Virus record (IMG/VR): IMGVR_UViG_3300024351_000673
Span: 1-51,229 of that record
Reading direction: 5' to 3' (one strand)
From: a virus
DNA: 51,229 nt
Each line of letters starts with the position of its first letter. The first letter of the stretch is position 1. The translations under genes and the position numbers were made by a program. The notes below the pieces were generated by a model. It did no database searches. It was not told the DNA's origin and worked only from the letters and a program-made list of their open reading frames with translations. This document shows, piece by piece, positions 27,936-36,498 of the stretch.

Positions 27936-30580
27936 CAAATCAGAACGAGCAAGCACTGAAGCCAGGCGAAATCAACCTGAGCTATATCCCTATTGATTGG
28001 CCGCTCACGCCATTAGGTGCCAAGAAAGATCCTTACGTTCAAGGCTGGCAAAATAAACCGTTCAGCGTCCGTGATATTGAAGAAGAAATTGTCAGTGGCG
28101 AGTGCCGTGCCATCGGTCTGCTCGGTGGCCCTGTCTACAACCATCCCTATGGATTGGTATGGGTCGATGTTGATGGCCCAAGTGTCTACAAACTGATTGA
28201 GGAAATTTCTGATCTTCCCCTCAAAGAAGCACTGCCCGATACCCTGACCATCCTCAGCGGCAAGATTGGCCGTGAACGGAAGCTCTACAAATTAAGCAGG
28301 GAAAAGCACAAGCACTTTGCCCGTAACAAGTACACTTGGCACGCAGAAGAAGACAAAGAAAAACTAGAGATCCTCTGGAAGAAGCATCAGGGTGTGCTGA
28401 TGGGGCTGCACCCTGAAACCGATGGCTACTTCACTGCAGAAAACCAAGGTTTTGAGTGGGCAGAAGAGCTGCCGGAATTTCCGGACTGGCTACTGAACGC
28501 CATCATCAATAAAAACGTCAGACAAGGTACTCCTGCTAAAGAGCGCACCAGGGTCATTGGTCCTGGTTTTGCGATCAACTCGGAAGTGTCGCTGGAGCGG
28601 GACATCCAGCTGGCAACGGAAGCAACCTGGGGATTACTGGAAAAGAACCCAGGTGCCGCAGATGATTACGACATCTGGATCACCGTTGGTCAGACCCTCC
28701 ATCAACTCGATGAATCTCTCCTTGACGTATGGGATGAGTGGTCCAAGCACTCCGAAAAGTATCGCGAGGGTGAGTGCCACAGGCGTTGGCGTTCCTTTTC
28801 AAAAGGTGGTGGCCGGGGCCTTGGCTCCCTGATTCATATCGCTAAAGAGAATGGCTGGAATCCTCCTCCTGACAACTCCCGTGCGATGAATGTTGATGAT
28901 GAGACACTTGAACACGTTTCGAAATTACTGGCTGAATTAGAGCAGGATCTTGCCATGCCCCTTGAAGTTGCTGAAGAAGTTGTAGCGTCCGCTCCTCTGC
29001 AAACTCCTTCGCTGCAACGGGAGTCCCGGCGAAACAAGAAAGAAGGAAAAGACCAACGTACGCGTAACCCTTCATCTGGTGAGATCACGGATGTCTTGTT
29101 GCAGGAGTATAGGGGGAACCTGCTGTTCAGTCAGCCGCATGGTCAATTCTTTATGTATGCCAAAGAATCGCAAGGTCTTTGGTCTCCCCTCACCAAGGTC
29201 GAAGCATTAGGTGACATCCGTCACCGGTTGCAAATGCTGGGTGACTTCCTGCCAAGTGGCTTCACAAGCAACTTGATGAACGATGTCTACACACAGCTGC
29301 AATCAGTACTTGCCTTTGAGGATTGGTATGACGGCACTGAACTTCTGCTATTCACCAATGGTGTGCTGAATATTGAAAGCAGGGAGCTGCTTCCCTTCAA
29401 CCGGGAACTGCACATGCTGCAGCAAATGCCGTACGCCTACAACCCTGCGGCAACCTGTGAAGACATTGTGAAGTGGCTCAAGCACACGCAACACGACAGC
29501 TGGGAACGCACTCAGGTATTGCGTGCATGGCTGCGGGCAACACTACTCGGGCGCTATGAGATCCAGAAGTTTGTGGAGATTGTCGGTCCTGGTAAATCCG
29601 GTAAATCCACCTACGCAAACCTGGCAGTAGCACTGGTCGGTAAGAGCAACACCTACTCTACAGACTTTGAAAACCTGGAGAAGAACCGCTTTGAAGCAGC
29701 GGCCTACATGGGTAAAAAGCTTCTGCTGTTCCAGGATGCTGACCGTTGGGGTGGTTCCGTATCCCGTCTGAAAGCCATCACCGGTAACGACTGGATTCGT
29801 AGTGAGCGCAAGTATCAAGGCGAAGCACTGGACCCATTCCAATACCACGGGATGGTGATGATCACCGCCAACGAAGCGATTCAGTCCACCGACTACACCT
29901 CTGGTCTTGCCCGTCGTCGTCTCACCATTCCGTTCGACCGTCCGTTCACCGGCGCACCGAATGAACAGAAGGAACTGATCAAGTTCAATTCCAAGGGTGA
30001 ACCGCAAGGTGTCTTCTCTCCGCTGCTGCCTGGTCTGGTGAACTGGCTGCTGGATATGTCGGAAGATGAGATGCGTGAATACCTGATGGAGACTTCCAAG
30101 AAGGTGAAGTTCTTCCAGAAGTACGAGCGTACTCAAACTCTGCGTTCCAACCCACTGCTCGACTGGCTGGATCACAAGGTGGTATTTGACCCAGGTGTGA
30201 CCTCAGCCATTGGCTTCACGAAGAACGCACCGATGGGTGCCTCCAATATCTACGCCAATAAGGACACCTGGCTGTACGCAAGCTATGCGGAGTTCTGCCG
30301 TCAGTGCAACGTCGGCATCATGTCGCGTAACCGCTTTGAACCTCTACTCCTCGACATCTGTAAGCACCAGCTGAAGATCAATGCCTACCCCCTGCGTAAT
30401 ACCAAGGGCATGCGGATCGTCAACCTGGTAGTACGTGAGTCCAGTGAGAAGTACGAAGGTTGGCCGTCCGTCGTAGAGGTGGCGTCCGATAAGGAAAAGT
30501 ACAAAGAGTTTTATGGGATGTCACTGGATGTGGACCCTAATGCGAAAATGGAGGATGAACTAGAAATTCAAGATGTCTAA
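27932..30580 (+). CDS. Bifunctional primase-polymerase / D5-type SF3 helicase
   Basis: The 882-residue protein carries an N-terminal prim-pol domain with the metal-binding DVD (79-81 in LVWVDVDGP). A PriCT-like region follows (ADDYDIWITVGQTLHQLDE and RRWRSFSKGGGRGLGSLIHI), then a charged linker near 370-385 and a C-terminal SF3 helicase with Walker A GPGKSGKST (about 551-559), an acidic Walker B-like LLLFQDADR and the sensor VMITANEAIQ. It would prime and unwind for the T7-like polymerase. Its 3' end overlaps speD by eight bases. Confidence 0.9.
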   Translation: MTNQNEQALKPGEINLSYIPIDWPLTPLGAKKDPYVQGWQNKPFSVRDIEEEIVSGECRAIGLLGGPVYNHPYGLVWVDVDGPSVYKLIEEISDLPLKEALPDTLTILSGKIGRERKLYKLSREKHKHFARNKYTWHAEEDKEKLEILWKKHQGVLMGLHPETDGYFTAENQGFEWAEELPEFPDWLLNAIINKNVRQGTPAKERTRVIGPGFAINSEVSLERDIQLATEATWGLLEKNPGAADDYDIWITVGQTLHQLDESLLDVWDEWSKHSEKYREGECHRRWRSFSKGGGRGLGSLIHIAKENGWNPPPDNSRAMNVDDETLEHVSKLLAELEQDLAMPLEVAEEVVASAPLQTPSLQRESRRNKKEGKDQRTRNPSSGEITDVLLQEYRGNLLFSQPHGQFFMYAKESQGLWSPLTKVEALGDIRHRLQMLGDFLPSGFTSNLMNDVYTQLQSVLAFEDWYDGTELLLFTNGVLNIESRELLPFNRELHMLQQMPYAYNPAATCEDIVKWLKHTQHDSWERTQVLRAWLRATLLGRYEIQKFVEIVGPGKSGKSTYANLAVALVGKSNTYSTDFENLEKNRFEAAAYMGKKLLLFQDADRWGGSVSRLKAITGNDWIRSERKYQGEALDPFQYHGMVMITANEAIQSTDYTSGLARRRLTIPFDRPFTGAPNEQKELIKFNSKGEPQGVFSPLLPGLVNWLLDMSEDEMREYLMETSKKVKFFQKYERTQTLRSNPLLDWLDHKVVFDPGVTSAIGFTKNAPMGASNIYANKDTWLYASYAEFCRQCNVGIMSRNRFEPLLLDICKHQLKINAYPLRNTKGMRIVNLVVRESSEKYEGWPSVVEVASDKEKYKEFYGMSLDVDPNAKMEDELEIQDV

Positions 30581-30932
30581 TGGGCGGCACCTGATCCTGG
30601 ATCTGTATGACTGCAGTGCAGAAGTCCTGGATGACTACGACTACCTCTCCGAAATGTTGGAGACTGCACTGCGTATGTCAAACGCAACGATTCTTCGGAT
30701 CTTTGGGGAGAAGTTTCAGCCCCAAGGGGTGACGCTTCTGGCACTGCTGGCCGAATCCCATGCCTCCATCCATACCTGGCCGGAGATTGGATACGCCGCC
30801 GTCGACCTCTATACCTGCGGGGACACAACAAATACCCATAAGGCAGCTGAGTTTTTAAAACATAAGCTCAAAGCCAAAACATCTGAAGAGCGGGAATTAA
30901 CACGTTCTATTACTCCGTCAGTTTGTGTATAG
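30573..30932 (+). CDS. speD: S-adenosylmethionine decarboxylase proenzyme
   Basis: The 119-residue protein has LLAESHASIHTWPE (58-71) with the self-cleavage site Glu61-Ser62 that yields the pyruvoyl group, and YAAVDLYTCG (74-83) with the catalytic Cys82. This is the small bacterial class. It makes decarboxylated SAM for spermidine synthesis. speD is a known cyanophage auxiliary gene; polyamines may neutralise packaged DNA or support the host photosystems. Confidence 0.95.
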   Translation: MSNGRHLILDLYDCSAEVLDDYDYLSEMLETALRMSNATILRIFGEKFQPQGVTLLALLAESHASIHTWPEIGYAAVDLYTCGDTTNTHKAAEFLKHKLKAKTSEERELTRSITPSVCV

Positions 30933-30934
30933 TT

Positions 30935-30953
30935 AATCGAGAATATCTCGATT
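30935..30953 (+). promoter_or_regulatory. Perfect hairpin two bases before a start codon
   Basis: AATCGAGA (30935-30942), loop ATA, TCTCGATT (30946-30953), then TA and ATG 30956. There is no SD. It lies between speD and the GT4 gene. Confidence 0.5.
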
Positions 30954-30955
30954 TA

Positions 30956-32224
30956 ATGAGTAAAAAACCGAAGCTTTTGTGGGTCGGTGACGTTGTTGCC
31001 ATGACGGGTTTTGCCCGCGTTACCCATAACGTCATCGAACGACTCAAGGATCAATACGAAATCGTGGTCTTGGGTTGTAACTGGTATGGGGATCCCGATC
31101 CCATGCAGGAACAATTCAAAATGTACCCGGCGTCTAATCGGTTCCGGCAGGCGCCCTTCGGTGAAGAACGCATCCGTGAGATCGTTGAACGTGAACGGCC
31201 GGATGTGGTCTTCACAATCAATGACTGCTGGATCATCAACGCTCAGTACGCACAGATCGCTGATCTCCACAAGAGCATGGGCTTCAAGTTCGTGGGTTAC
31301 ATGCCCATGGACTCTTACGGTTGGATCGGTTCTCTTGGTGATACCGCCAATCACTGGGACGCAGTGGTCTCCTATACGGAATTTGGTGCCCACGAATTCA
31401 TTAAAGGTGGCATCCAGAAGGCCATCCACGTCATCCCCCACGGTGTGACGGCTGGTCAATTCAAGCCTGGTGACAAGATCGAAGCACGTAAGAAGCTGGG
31501 CCTGAAAGAAGATACCTTCATCGTTTTCAATGGCAACCGCAACCAGTTCCGCAAACGGATCGACATCACCATCGACGCCTTTGCTGAATTTGCCAAGGAC
31601 AAACCTGATACCCAGCTGTACCTGCATATGGGTACCAAGGACCAAGGCTGGGATGTGATGCAGGTCTTCGCACGTGAGATGCAGAAACGTGGCCTCGATC
31701 CCAACGGTCGCATCATCATGACCTCCCCCACTGCTGGTCCGCCGTCCGTACCCGTCGAGATGCTGGAGACCATTTACCAAGCAGTCGATGTGGGCGTCAA
31801 TACCTGTAAAGGTGAAGGCTGGGGACTGGTCAACTTTGAGCACGCAGCCTGCCGTGTGGCACAGGTTGTGCCTGATCACACCTCTTGCAAGGAGATCTTC
31901 GAGGGCTACGGCAAGTTGATCCGTTGTGACCACGTTGATGTGGATACCAACTTTGCCCGTGAGATGCCCTGCCCCTCCGCCGAACACCTTGCAGAGATTC
32001 TCAACGAACTTTACGAAGATCGGGACAAGCTGGATGCCGTCGCTGAGCTGTGCTACATCCGCGCAACGGACGAGCAGTTCAACTGGGATACGGTTGCCGC
32101 ACAATTTGATGGGGTGTTCCAGGAGGTGCTCAACCCACCGAAGCCGGAAGTGACGCTGGAGCCGAAGGGTAAGAAAGCTAAAAAGAAAGGGAAGTCTCAA
32201 GGTGCAGCACTCGCTGCTGTCTAA
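30956..32224 (+). CDS. GT4-type glycosyltransferase
   Basis: The 422-residue product has an N-terminal KLLWVGDVVAMTGFARVTHN (GT-B opening loop), VIPHGVTAGQFKPG and KKLGLKEDTFIVFNGNRNQF in the linker, and the EX7E-type donor site GEGWGLVNFEHAAC near residues 293-306, diagnostic of glycosyltransferase family 4. The C-terminus is Lys-rich. I chose ATG 30956, because the frame extension to 30923 lies in the speD end and hairpin. A terminator follows. Confidence 0.85.
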   Translation: MSKKPKLLWVGDVVAMTGFARVTHNVIERLKDQYEIVVLGCNWYGDPDPMQEQFKMYPASNRFRQAPFGEERIREIVERERPDVVFTINDCWIINAQYAQIADLHKSMGFKFVGYMPMDSYGWIGSLGDTANHWDAVVSYTEFGAHEFIKGGIQKAIHVIPHGVTAGQFKPGDKIEARKKLGLKEDTFIVFNGNRNQFRKRIDITIDAFAEFAKDKPDTQLYLHMGTKDQGWDVMQVFAREMQKRGLDPNGRIIMTSPTAGPPSVPVEMLETIYQAVDVGVNTCKGEGWGLVNFEHAACRVAQVVPDHTSCKEIFEGYGKLIRCDHVDVDTNFAREMPCPSAEHLAEILNELYEDRDKLDAVAELCYIRATDEQFNWDTVAAQFDGVFQEVLNPPKPEVTLEPKGKKAKKKGKSQGAALAAV

Positions 32225-32257
32225 GATCTGACCGGACGATCCGCATGGGTGGATGAA

Positions 32258-32285
32258 GCCTCTCGACGCAACGAGGGGCTTTTTT
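32258..32285 (+). terminator. Rho-independent terminator
   Basis: GCCTCTCG (32258-32265) pairs with CGAGGGGC (32272-32279) with one T-G pair, followed by TTTTTT. It ends the speD-glycosyltransferase unit. Confidence 0.85.
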
Positions 32286-32330
32286 ATGGAAAGGCAGTCT
32301 CATGATGAGACCAAAAGCGCAGGTCAGGGA

Positions 32331-32468
32331 TTCGGACTTTAGAGGTATTTCAATCCTTACGTGGCGTAAATGACAATAGGAAATAAGATGTCATAGTCCT
32401 TTTAATGACAAGATGCTACGAGTTGTTATTTAGCTCATAGAAAGATAGATAATACTGTAAAGTCCGAA
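32331..32468. repeat. Gene-free 138-base segment bounded by an 11-base inverted repeat
   Basis: TTCGGACTTTA (32331-32341) and TAAAGTCCGAA (32458-32468) are perfect complements. Inside lies a further ATGACA/TGTCAT pair. The interior has no ORF. A palindrome GTCTCATGATGAGAC lies just upstream (about 32297). It could be a structured RNA, an operator region or the remnant of a small element. TAATAC near 32450 is a possible -10 for the next gene. Confidence 0.45.
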
Positions 32469-32485
32469 AGTCCGCCCTACCTGCC

Positions 32486-32848
32486 ATGGCCCGTCAGTAC
32501 CGACCGATGCCTCCATTGAGATACATGCAACAAAGATTGAGACTGACCGACAAGTACCCCAGTGGCCTGGAGTGGGCAGAAACCACTGGTCGCCATAAAG
32601 AAGGTGATATGGCTGGGTACCTGGAGCACCACGGCAGGTACTACGTGGTCTCTATCGACAACCAAAAGCTGCACGCCCACCGCATCGTGTACTACCTGCG
32701 TACGGGCGAAGACCCCAGGAACGCAGACGTGAAGCGTCCTGAGGATTGCCCCAAGCATGAGCTGCCTACTGAGCTGTGGCTTGAGTCGCGGAAGGAAAAG
32801 CAACCACGTACTCGCCGCAACCGTCGTCAAACCACCGTTCTGAACTGA
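32486..32848 (+). CDS. HNH/AP2-like DNA-binding protein, probably without nuclease centre
   Basis: The 120-residue basic product contains LHAHRIVYYLRTGEDPRNAD (about 61-80), which resembles the region before the HNH core in phage HNH proteins, but the expected D-H and N-N residues afterwards are missing. The C-terminus is Arg/Lys-rich. It may be a DNA-binding remnant of an HNH enzyme. Followed by another endonuclease-like gene. Confidence 0.45.
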   Translation: MARQYRPMPPLRYMQQRLRLTDKYPSGLEWAETTGRHKEGDMAGYLEHHGRYYVVSIDNQKLHAHRIVYYLRTGEDPRNADVKRPEDCPKHELPTELWLESRKEKQPRTRRNRRQTTVLN

Positions 32849-32849
32849 G

Positions 32850-33533
32850 ATGGCAAGCTTCATCAAGACATTTGAAACCACGCTGGGACTCGCGAGATTC
32901 AGGCACGTCAACGCCATCGAGTCCCTGGAGGAAGAACGACTCAATGAGCTGGGGTACTACACAGGGTTTGCTTGTCCTCACGGTCATCTCATCCGAGACT
33001 CATCTGAGCATTGGTGCTATGAGTGCGCCAAGAAGATCCTCAGTAACGTCTGTGGATTTGATGTGAACTACCTACAGACTGATTACCGCATCAAGTACGC
33101 CAAGGTCTGGAAGCAAGTCAACGTCACCTTCCCGGACGAGTGTTGGGAAATCAATGGACCCTCTGGTACCACACCCAAGCGCGTGTGTCTTCCGTCTTAC
33201 CGATCCCTCTACAGCAAACAGAAGTCCGAAAACGTCAATATCCATAAGGCGATCTACCAGTGCGCCTGGGGGGATGTGGGATCCCTGTTGGTGACACGTC
33301 TGTGCGGGAACAAAAAGTGCGGCAACCCACTGCACTTGGTATCAAGCTTCAACAGAAACTTTCCTCCTCAAACGATTGCTCCTTGCGTCACGGAATTTGA
33401 AGCCAAAAAGTTGATGATGTTCAACCAGGGGGAGCATAACGGCCTGGATGTGACCAAGGTGATTCTTAGAGATCACAAAAACCCCATTACCAACCCTGAA
33501 TACGTCAAGAATCGCCCCGAGTACAATGAATAA
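32850..33533 (+). CDS. Putative His-Me finger endonuclease with zinc sites
   Basis: The 227-residue product has an N-terminal zinc-ribbon-like CPHGHLIR...CYEC (about 42-60), a middle domain with WEINGPSGTTPKRVCLP, and CGNKKCGNPLHL (about 152-163), which fits the zinc loop of His-Me finger (homing-type) endonucleases (C-x4-C-N-P-x-H). Possible role in recombination, homing or host DNA attack. The catalytic residues were not assigned with certainty. Confidence 0.5.
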   Translation: MASFIKTFETTLGLARFRHVNAIESLEEERLNELGYYTGFACPHGHLIRDSSEHWCYECAKKILSNVCGFDVNYLQTDYRIKYAKVWKQVNVTFPDECWEINGPSGTTPKRVCLPSYRSLYSKQKSENVNIHKAIYQCAWGDVGSLLVTRLCGNKKCGNPLHLVSSFNRNFPPQTIAPCVTEFEAKKLMMFNQGEHNGLDVTKVILRDHKNPITNPEYVKNRPEYNE

Positions 33534-33553
33534 ATAAGGATTGTTGGGTAGAA

Positions 33554-34468
33554 GTGTCACGGGTATCCAATCAAACTAGTCAACGTCAACGCACAAAAGA
33601 AAATCCACTGGACCTTGGCACGTTTGGTGAACTTTCTTTGCGTTACTTGACGGGTACGCTTGGTCCTTTGAGCCAGGTGGGTCTGAATGGTTACGGCGGT
33701 GGTACGTATAACCACTGGTTCCGCATCAACTTGGTTAGCCCTGCCTGGATCATTGTTGCCAAGGGTGGTCCCAGACCTAATTACATTCAAACTTCTGTTT
33801 ACGACTTAAATACCAACCCTGTCAATGGACTGCCGATTTTCGATGCAGATTCCATTAGGCAAGGGTTGAATAATGTTGGCTCTGTTTATATTCCGTATCT
33901 TGATACGGTAATGAGCCATCAGTCTGATCTATACAATTCATTTGATCCTGTTCGCCTGGATCGTGGTGACGACCGTTACTACCCACTGCCTGCAGGAAGT
34001 TATTTGCTTTGCGTATCTTCCACACGCAATGAACGGATTGATTATTCAGTCGGAATTGTTGTTGAGTTTGCACAAACTGAACTTTTCTTGGCATTAGAAG
34101 ACTATACGTTGTTCTTGCAAGAAACAACAATTGATCCAGTCACAACAGTAACCGTTGATTCTCCAGTTACAGTTAATACTGTTATTTCAGCAGAGCCAGG
34201 GAAGCCTAACGGTTTTACGCAAGATTTGTGCGAGATTGTTTCAGGTGTAACTGTTACCGTTTTGGATGGTTCTGAGTGGTTGATTGGGCAACAAACCACT
34301 GCTGGTATTGCTGCCAATGACTTCTTCTTACTTGAATACGGAAACGAATCTTTCCTTGATATTATTCACGATCATACACTGTCAGAATGGAGGGATGCCT
34401 GGAACGCACAACATCACCCTGATGATAAGTTCCCGGATCTCTTTATCCCACTGACAAATAGGCCATGA
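33554..34468 (+). CDS. Putative virion or tail protein, GTG start
   Basis: The 304-residue beta-rich product starts with GTG (SRVSNQTSQRQRTKENPLDL). It contains YNHWFRINLVSPAWIIVAKG and YYPLPAGSYLLCVSSTRNER, reminiscent of a beta-sandwich carbohydrate- or fibre-associated domain. Composition is structural. It is coupled to a tiny gene by ATGA. Confidence 0.5.
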   Translation: MSRVSNQTSQRQRTKENPLDLGTFGELSLRYLTGTLGPLSQVGLNGYGGGTYNHWFRINLVSPAWIIVAKGGPRPNYIQTSVYDLNTNPVNGLPIFDADSIRQGLNNVGSVYIPYLDTVMSHQSDLYNSFDPVRLDRGDDRYYPLPAGSYLLCVSSTRNERIDYSVGIVVEFAQTELFLALEDYTLFLQETTIDPVTTVTVDSPVTVNTVISAEPGKPNGFTQDLCEIVSGVTVTVLDGSEWLIGQQTTAGIAANDFFLLEYGNESFLDIIHDHTLSEWRDAWNAQHHPDDKFPDLFIPLTNRP

Positions 34469-34578
34469 TCACACGTCTTTTGTCTGTATTTAAACAGAAG
34501 CATTCACCTGAGATGGCTTGGAAGCGTTATTGTGAAAAGAATCCAAGCGCTCCATGTTGCCGCATTTACGATGTCTGA
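34465..34578 (+). CDS. Tiny hypothetical protein (37 aa)
   Basis: The product begins MITRLLSVFKQKHSPEMAWK and ends CCRIYDV. It overlaps both neighbours (ATGA upstream, eight bases downstream). It is basic with a CC pair. Confidence 0.4.
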   Translation: MITRLLSVFKQKHSPEMAWKRYCEKNPSAPCCRIYDV

Positions 34579-34699
34579 AGAAGAACAAAAACTAAACAAA
34601 GAGGAAAACAAATACTCCAATCCAAATATCACAGACGCAACCGAAAAAGATTGGGAAGATTTTTTTGCAGTACAAGAGGAAAATATATTCGACCGTTAG
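34571..34699 (+). CDS. Tiny acidic hypothetical protein (42 aa)
   Basis: The product begins MSEEEQKLNKEENKYSNPNI and ends EENIFDR. It overlaps the previous tiny gene. Acidic and probably disordered. Confidence 0.4.
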   Translation: MSEEEQKLNKEENKYSNPNITDATEKDWEDFFAVQEENIFDR

Positions 34700-34722
34700 A
34701 ATGAAAGAAACGGGAGATACCC

Positions 34723-34887
34723 ATGCACAAACTTAACGAATACATTGAAGTTGCACTGGCAATTCATGCGGCAGCTTCTGCTATTTGCGCTCTGACTCCT
34801 ACGCCTAAGGATGATGACATCCTGCGTAAGGCTTACAAAGTCCTTGAGTTTATTGCTCTGAACATCGGTCGCGCCAAGCAGCGCTGA
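34723..34887 (+). CDS. Small membrane-associated protein (54 aa)
   Basis: The product begins MHKLNEYIEVALAIHAAASA and continues ICALTPTPKDDDI. A hydrophobic Ala-rich helix at 9-26 precedes a charged amphipathic helix. GGGAGAT upstream is a reasonable SD. It converges on the endolysin operon, so a holin or regulator role is conceivable but unproven. Confidence 0.5.
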   Translation: MHKLNEYIEVALAIHAAASAICALTPTPKDDDILRKAYKVLEFIALNIGRAKQR

Positions 34888-35049
34888 TCAATCAGGCAGG
34901 GCCTGGAACCAAAACACAGTTCCACCTTGCTTTTCCACCCAATCACGAGTTGCAAGTGCGTTGTTCTTCTCAAGAGTGACGCACTTTTTTTCGTCACCAA
35001 GTTCCCAGCACATATTGACGCGTATACGCGGATCTTTCTTACATTTCAT
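34888..35049 (-). CDS. Small Cys-containing hypothetical protein (53 aa)
   Basis: The product begins MKCKKDPRIRVNMCWELGDE and ends TVFWFQALPD. ATG 35049 lies just after the endolysin stop (35051-35053). It is probably co-transcribed with the endolysin. No family is recognised. Confidence 0.5.
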   Translation of the reverse strand: MKCKKDPRIRVNMCWELGDEKKCVTLEKNNALATRDWVEKQGGTVFWFQALPD

Positions 35050-35050
35050 C

Positions 35051-36073
35051 TCAGTAGTCCCAGCGTACGCGAGGCCTTCCTTCCCTGATGCCAAGATGCA
35101 CAAACCCTTTTGGTGCACCGTATCCTACTGAGTAAGGCCAGTTCTTGTCGCACCAGGCTTGCACCTTATAGATGTCGACTCCTTCGATGTAGAAGTCAAC
35201 GGCTCCTTTGGATGGTGCGTTATAAGTGTGCTCGCTGTTCTTGGCACCACCTACTTGTGTGTTGATGGGCTCCGGACGAGAAGCACTGGTGATGATCAAT
35301 GGTTTGTTACCAAACGCACTACGGGCTTTTTCAAGGAACTGACAGAGCTCTAGTGCTACGTCACATTGGTATTGCTTGGTGAATCGACGTGCTTCCTGGT
35401 TGAGCGTCAACTCTCCATACGTAATGTTAGGTGTGACTTTATAAGTGAATGGGCTCCAGGGATTGAATTTTGGTTTATCTGTATTACCAGGGGTTCCAGT
35501 CATGCGATCCATGATCTGGATTAATTTTGTACTATACGAAGGATCAGTAGCGTAACCTTCTTCTTTCAACAAACGTGCGCATTCATTACGATTGCTAGCA
35601 CGATTAACACCTTTATATCCCTTGTAGTCCTTGTACCAACGAGTTACCAGGTAATCAACGCAGTCATACAACGTATCGAAAGCTTTAAACCAATCTTTGA
35701 TGGTTACTGTCTGAACACCGTAAACTTCCTGAGTTGAGACGTAACAACCTTCTCCATCTTTTGATTTGATACCGAAGTAGTTATGGGTGCATGAAAGATG
35801 TTTTCCTTGCGCACTCTCTAAATACCACTGAGCAGCAACGCATTCCGGGAACTTTGCACCGGCTTTCTTTGCTGCTGCAAGAACACCTTCCCACGTATTG
35901 GGAAATTGTTCTGCTGGTTTAGGAGCATCTCTGTATCGCCTGGCAAATTCATCAATAACATCCTTGGGAACAGCTGTTTGAAGCCATTCCCAAGCTTTAA
36001 TTTGATGCGGCAGTTTTTTAAAATATTCTGCCGCATAAATTAAATTTATTTCATAATTACCAGGGAGTTCCAT
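35051..36073 (-). CDS. Two-domain endolysin: glucosaminidase (FlgJ/GH73-like) plus M15 peptidase
   Basis: The 340-residue protein has a glucosaminidase domain at about 60-190, with AAQWYLESAQG (proposed catalytic Glu86), NYFGIKSKDGEG and YATDPSYSTKLIQIM. A peptidase M15 domain at about 240-340 has VGGAKNSEHTYNAP, GAVDFYI and GFVHLGIRE, the His/Asp/His zinc ligands of VanY-type D,D-carboxypeptidases. Together they would cut glycan and peptide in host peptidoglycan. I chose ATG 36073 over 36109. It overlaps the upstream gene by 17 bases. Confidence 0.8.
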   Translation of the reverse strand: MELPGNYEINLIYAAEYFKKLPHQIKAWEWLQTAVPKDVIDEFARRYRDAPKPAEQFPNTWEGVLAAAKKAGAKFPECVAAQWYLESAQGKHLSCTHNYFGIKSKDGEGCYVSTQEVYGVQTVTIKDWFKAFDTLYDCVDYLVTRWYKDYKGYKGVNRASNRNECARLLKEEGYATDPSYSTKLIQIMDRMTGTPGNTDKPKFNPWSPFTYKVTPNITYGELTLNQEARRFTKQYQCDVALELCQFLEKARSAFGNKPLIITSASRPEPINTQVGGAKNSEHTYNAPSKGAVDFYIEGVDIYKVQAWCDKNWPYSVGYGAPKGFVHLGIREGRPRVRWDY

Positions 36074-36455
36074 TTGCCGTTTTTGGATTTTCTTGATTAT
36101 CCAAATCAATTTTTAAAGCGTTTTCTAACTCTAAAACATTTTCTTCTCCAAGAAAATCTGTAATCCAATTAACAACTAAGGCCTCCGTCAAATCTTCATA
36201 AGGAACAAAAATATCTGGATTAGGTTTTGGCAAATCCGTGGAACCTGCTTGCGAGGCGGACAGAACAGGACCATTATTTTCCTGGAAAGTAACACTATCC
36301 AAAACCTCTCCGCTCACGCCTGTAGGCGTTGAAGTAACAAAATTTGTTCCAAGGGGTTGTCGTGTTGCGTTCAATTGCCAGACAACGTTTGAAACAAAAC
36401 CGGTATCAATCTCTCTCTTGAGGTTGATAATATGCCAAAAAAAAGTATCAGCCAT
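36057..36455 (-). CDS. Small phage protein, cyanophage structural-type
   Basis: The 132-residue product begins MADTFFWHIINLKREIDTGF and has VSNVVWQLNATRQ. The opening 'fxWxixxLxre.xtGfVsnVvw' is shared by small proteins found next to structural genes in many cyanophages, function unknown. A minus-strand TATAAT lies about 22 bases upstream. Confidence 0.5.
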   Translation of the reverse strand: MADTFFWHIINLKREIDTGFVSNVVWQLNATRQPLGTNFVTSTPTGVSGEVLDSVTFQENNGPVLSASQAGSTDLPKPNPDIFVPYEDLTEALVVNWITDFLGEENVLELENALKIDLDNQENPKTANGTPW

Positions 36456-36475
36456 AAAAAGTGCTTCTTTGTCTA

Positions 36476-36481
36476 ATTATA
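36476..36481 (-). promoter_or_regulatory. -10 box TATAAT before the endolysin unit
   Basis: Perfect TATAAT on the minus strand, 20 bases before the ATG at 36455, within TTTTATAATTAG. No clear -35. Confidence 0.4.
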
Positions 36482-36498
36482 AAACATTGACCTAACGT

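Noticed and set aside
29543-30175. 210-residue minus-strand ORF
   Set aside because: It is antisense to the helicase domain of the primase-helicase and is a shadow frame.
30953-32200. 415-residue minus-strand ORF opposite the GT4 glycosyltransferase
   Set aside because: It is antisense to a clear glycosyltransferase; its His/Val/Asp-rich composition is typical of a complementary-frame shadow.
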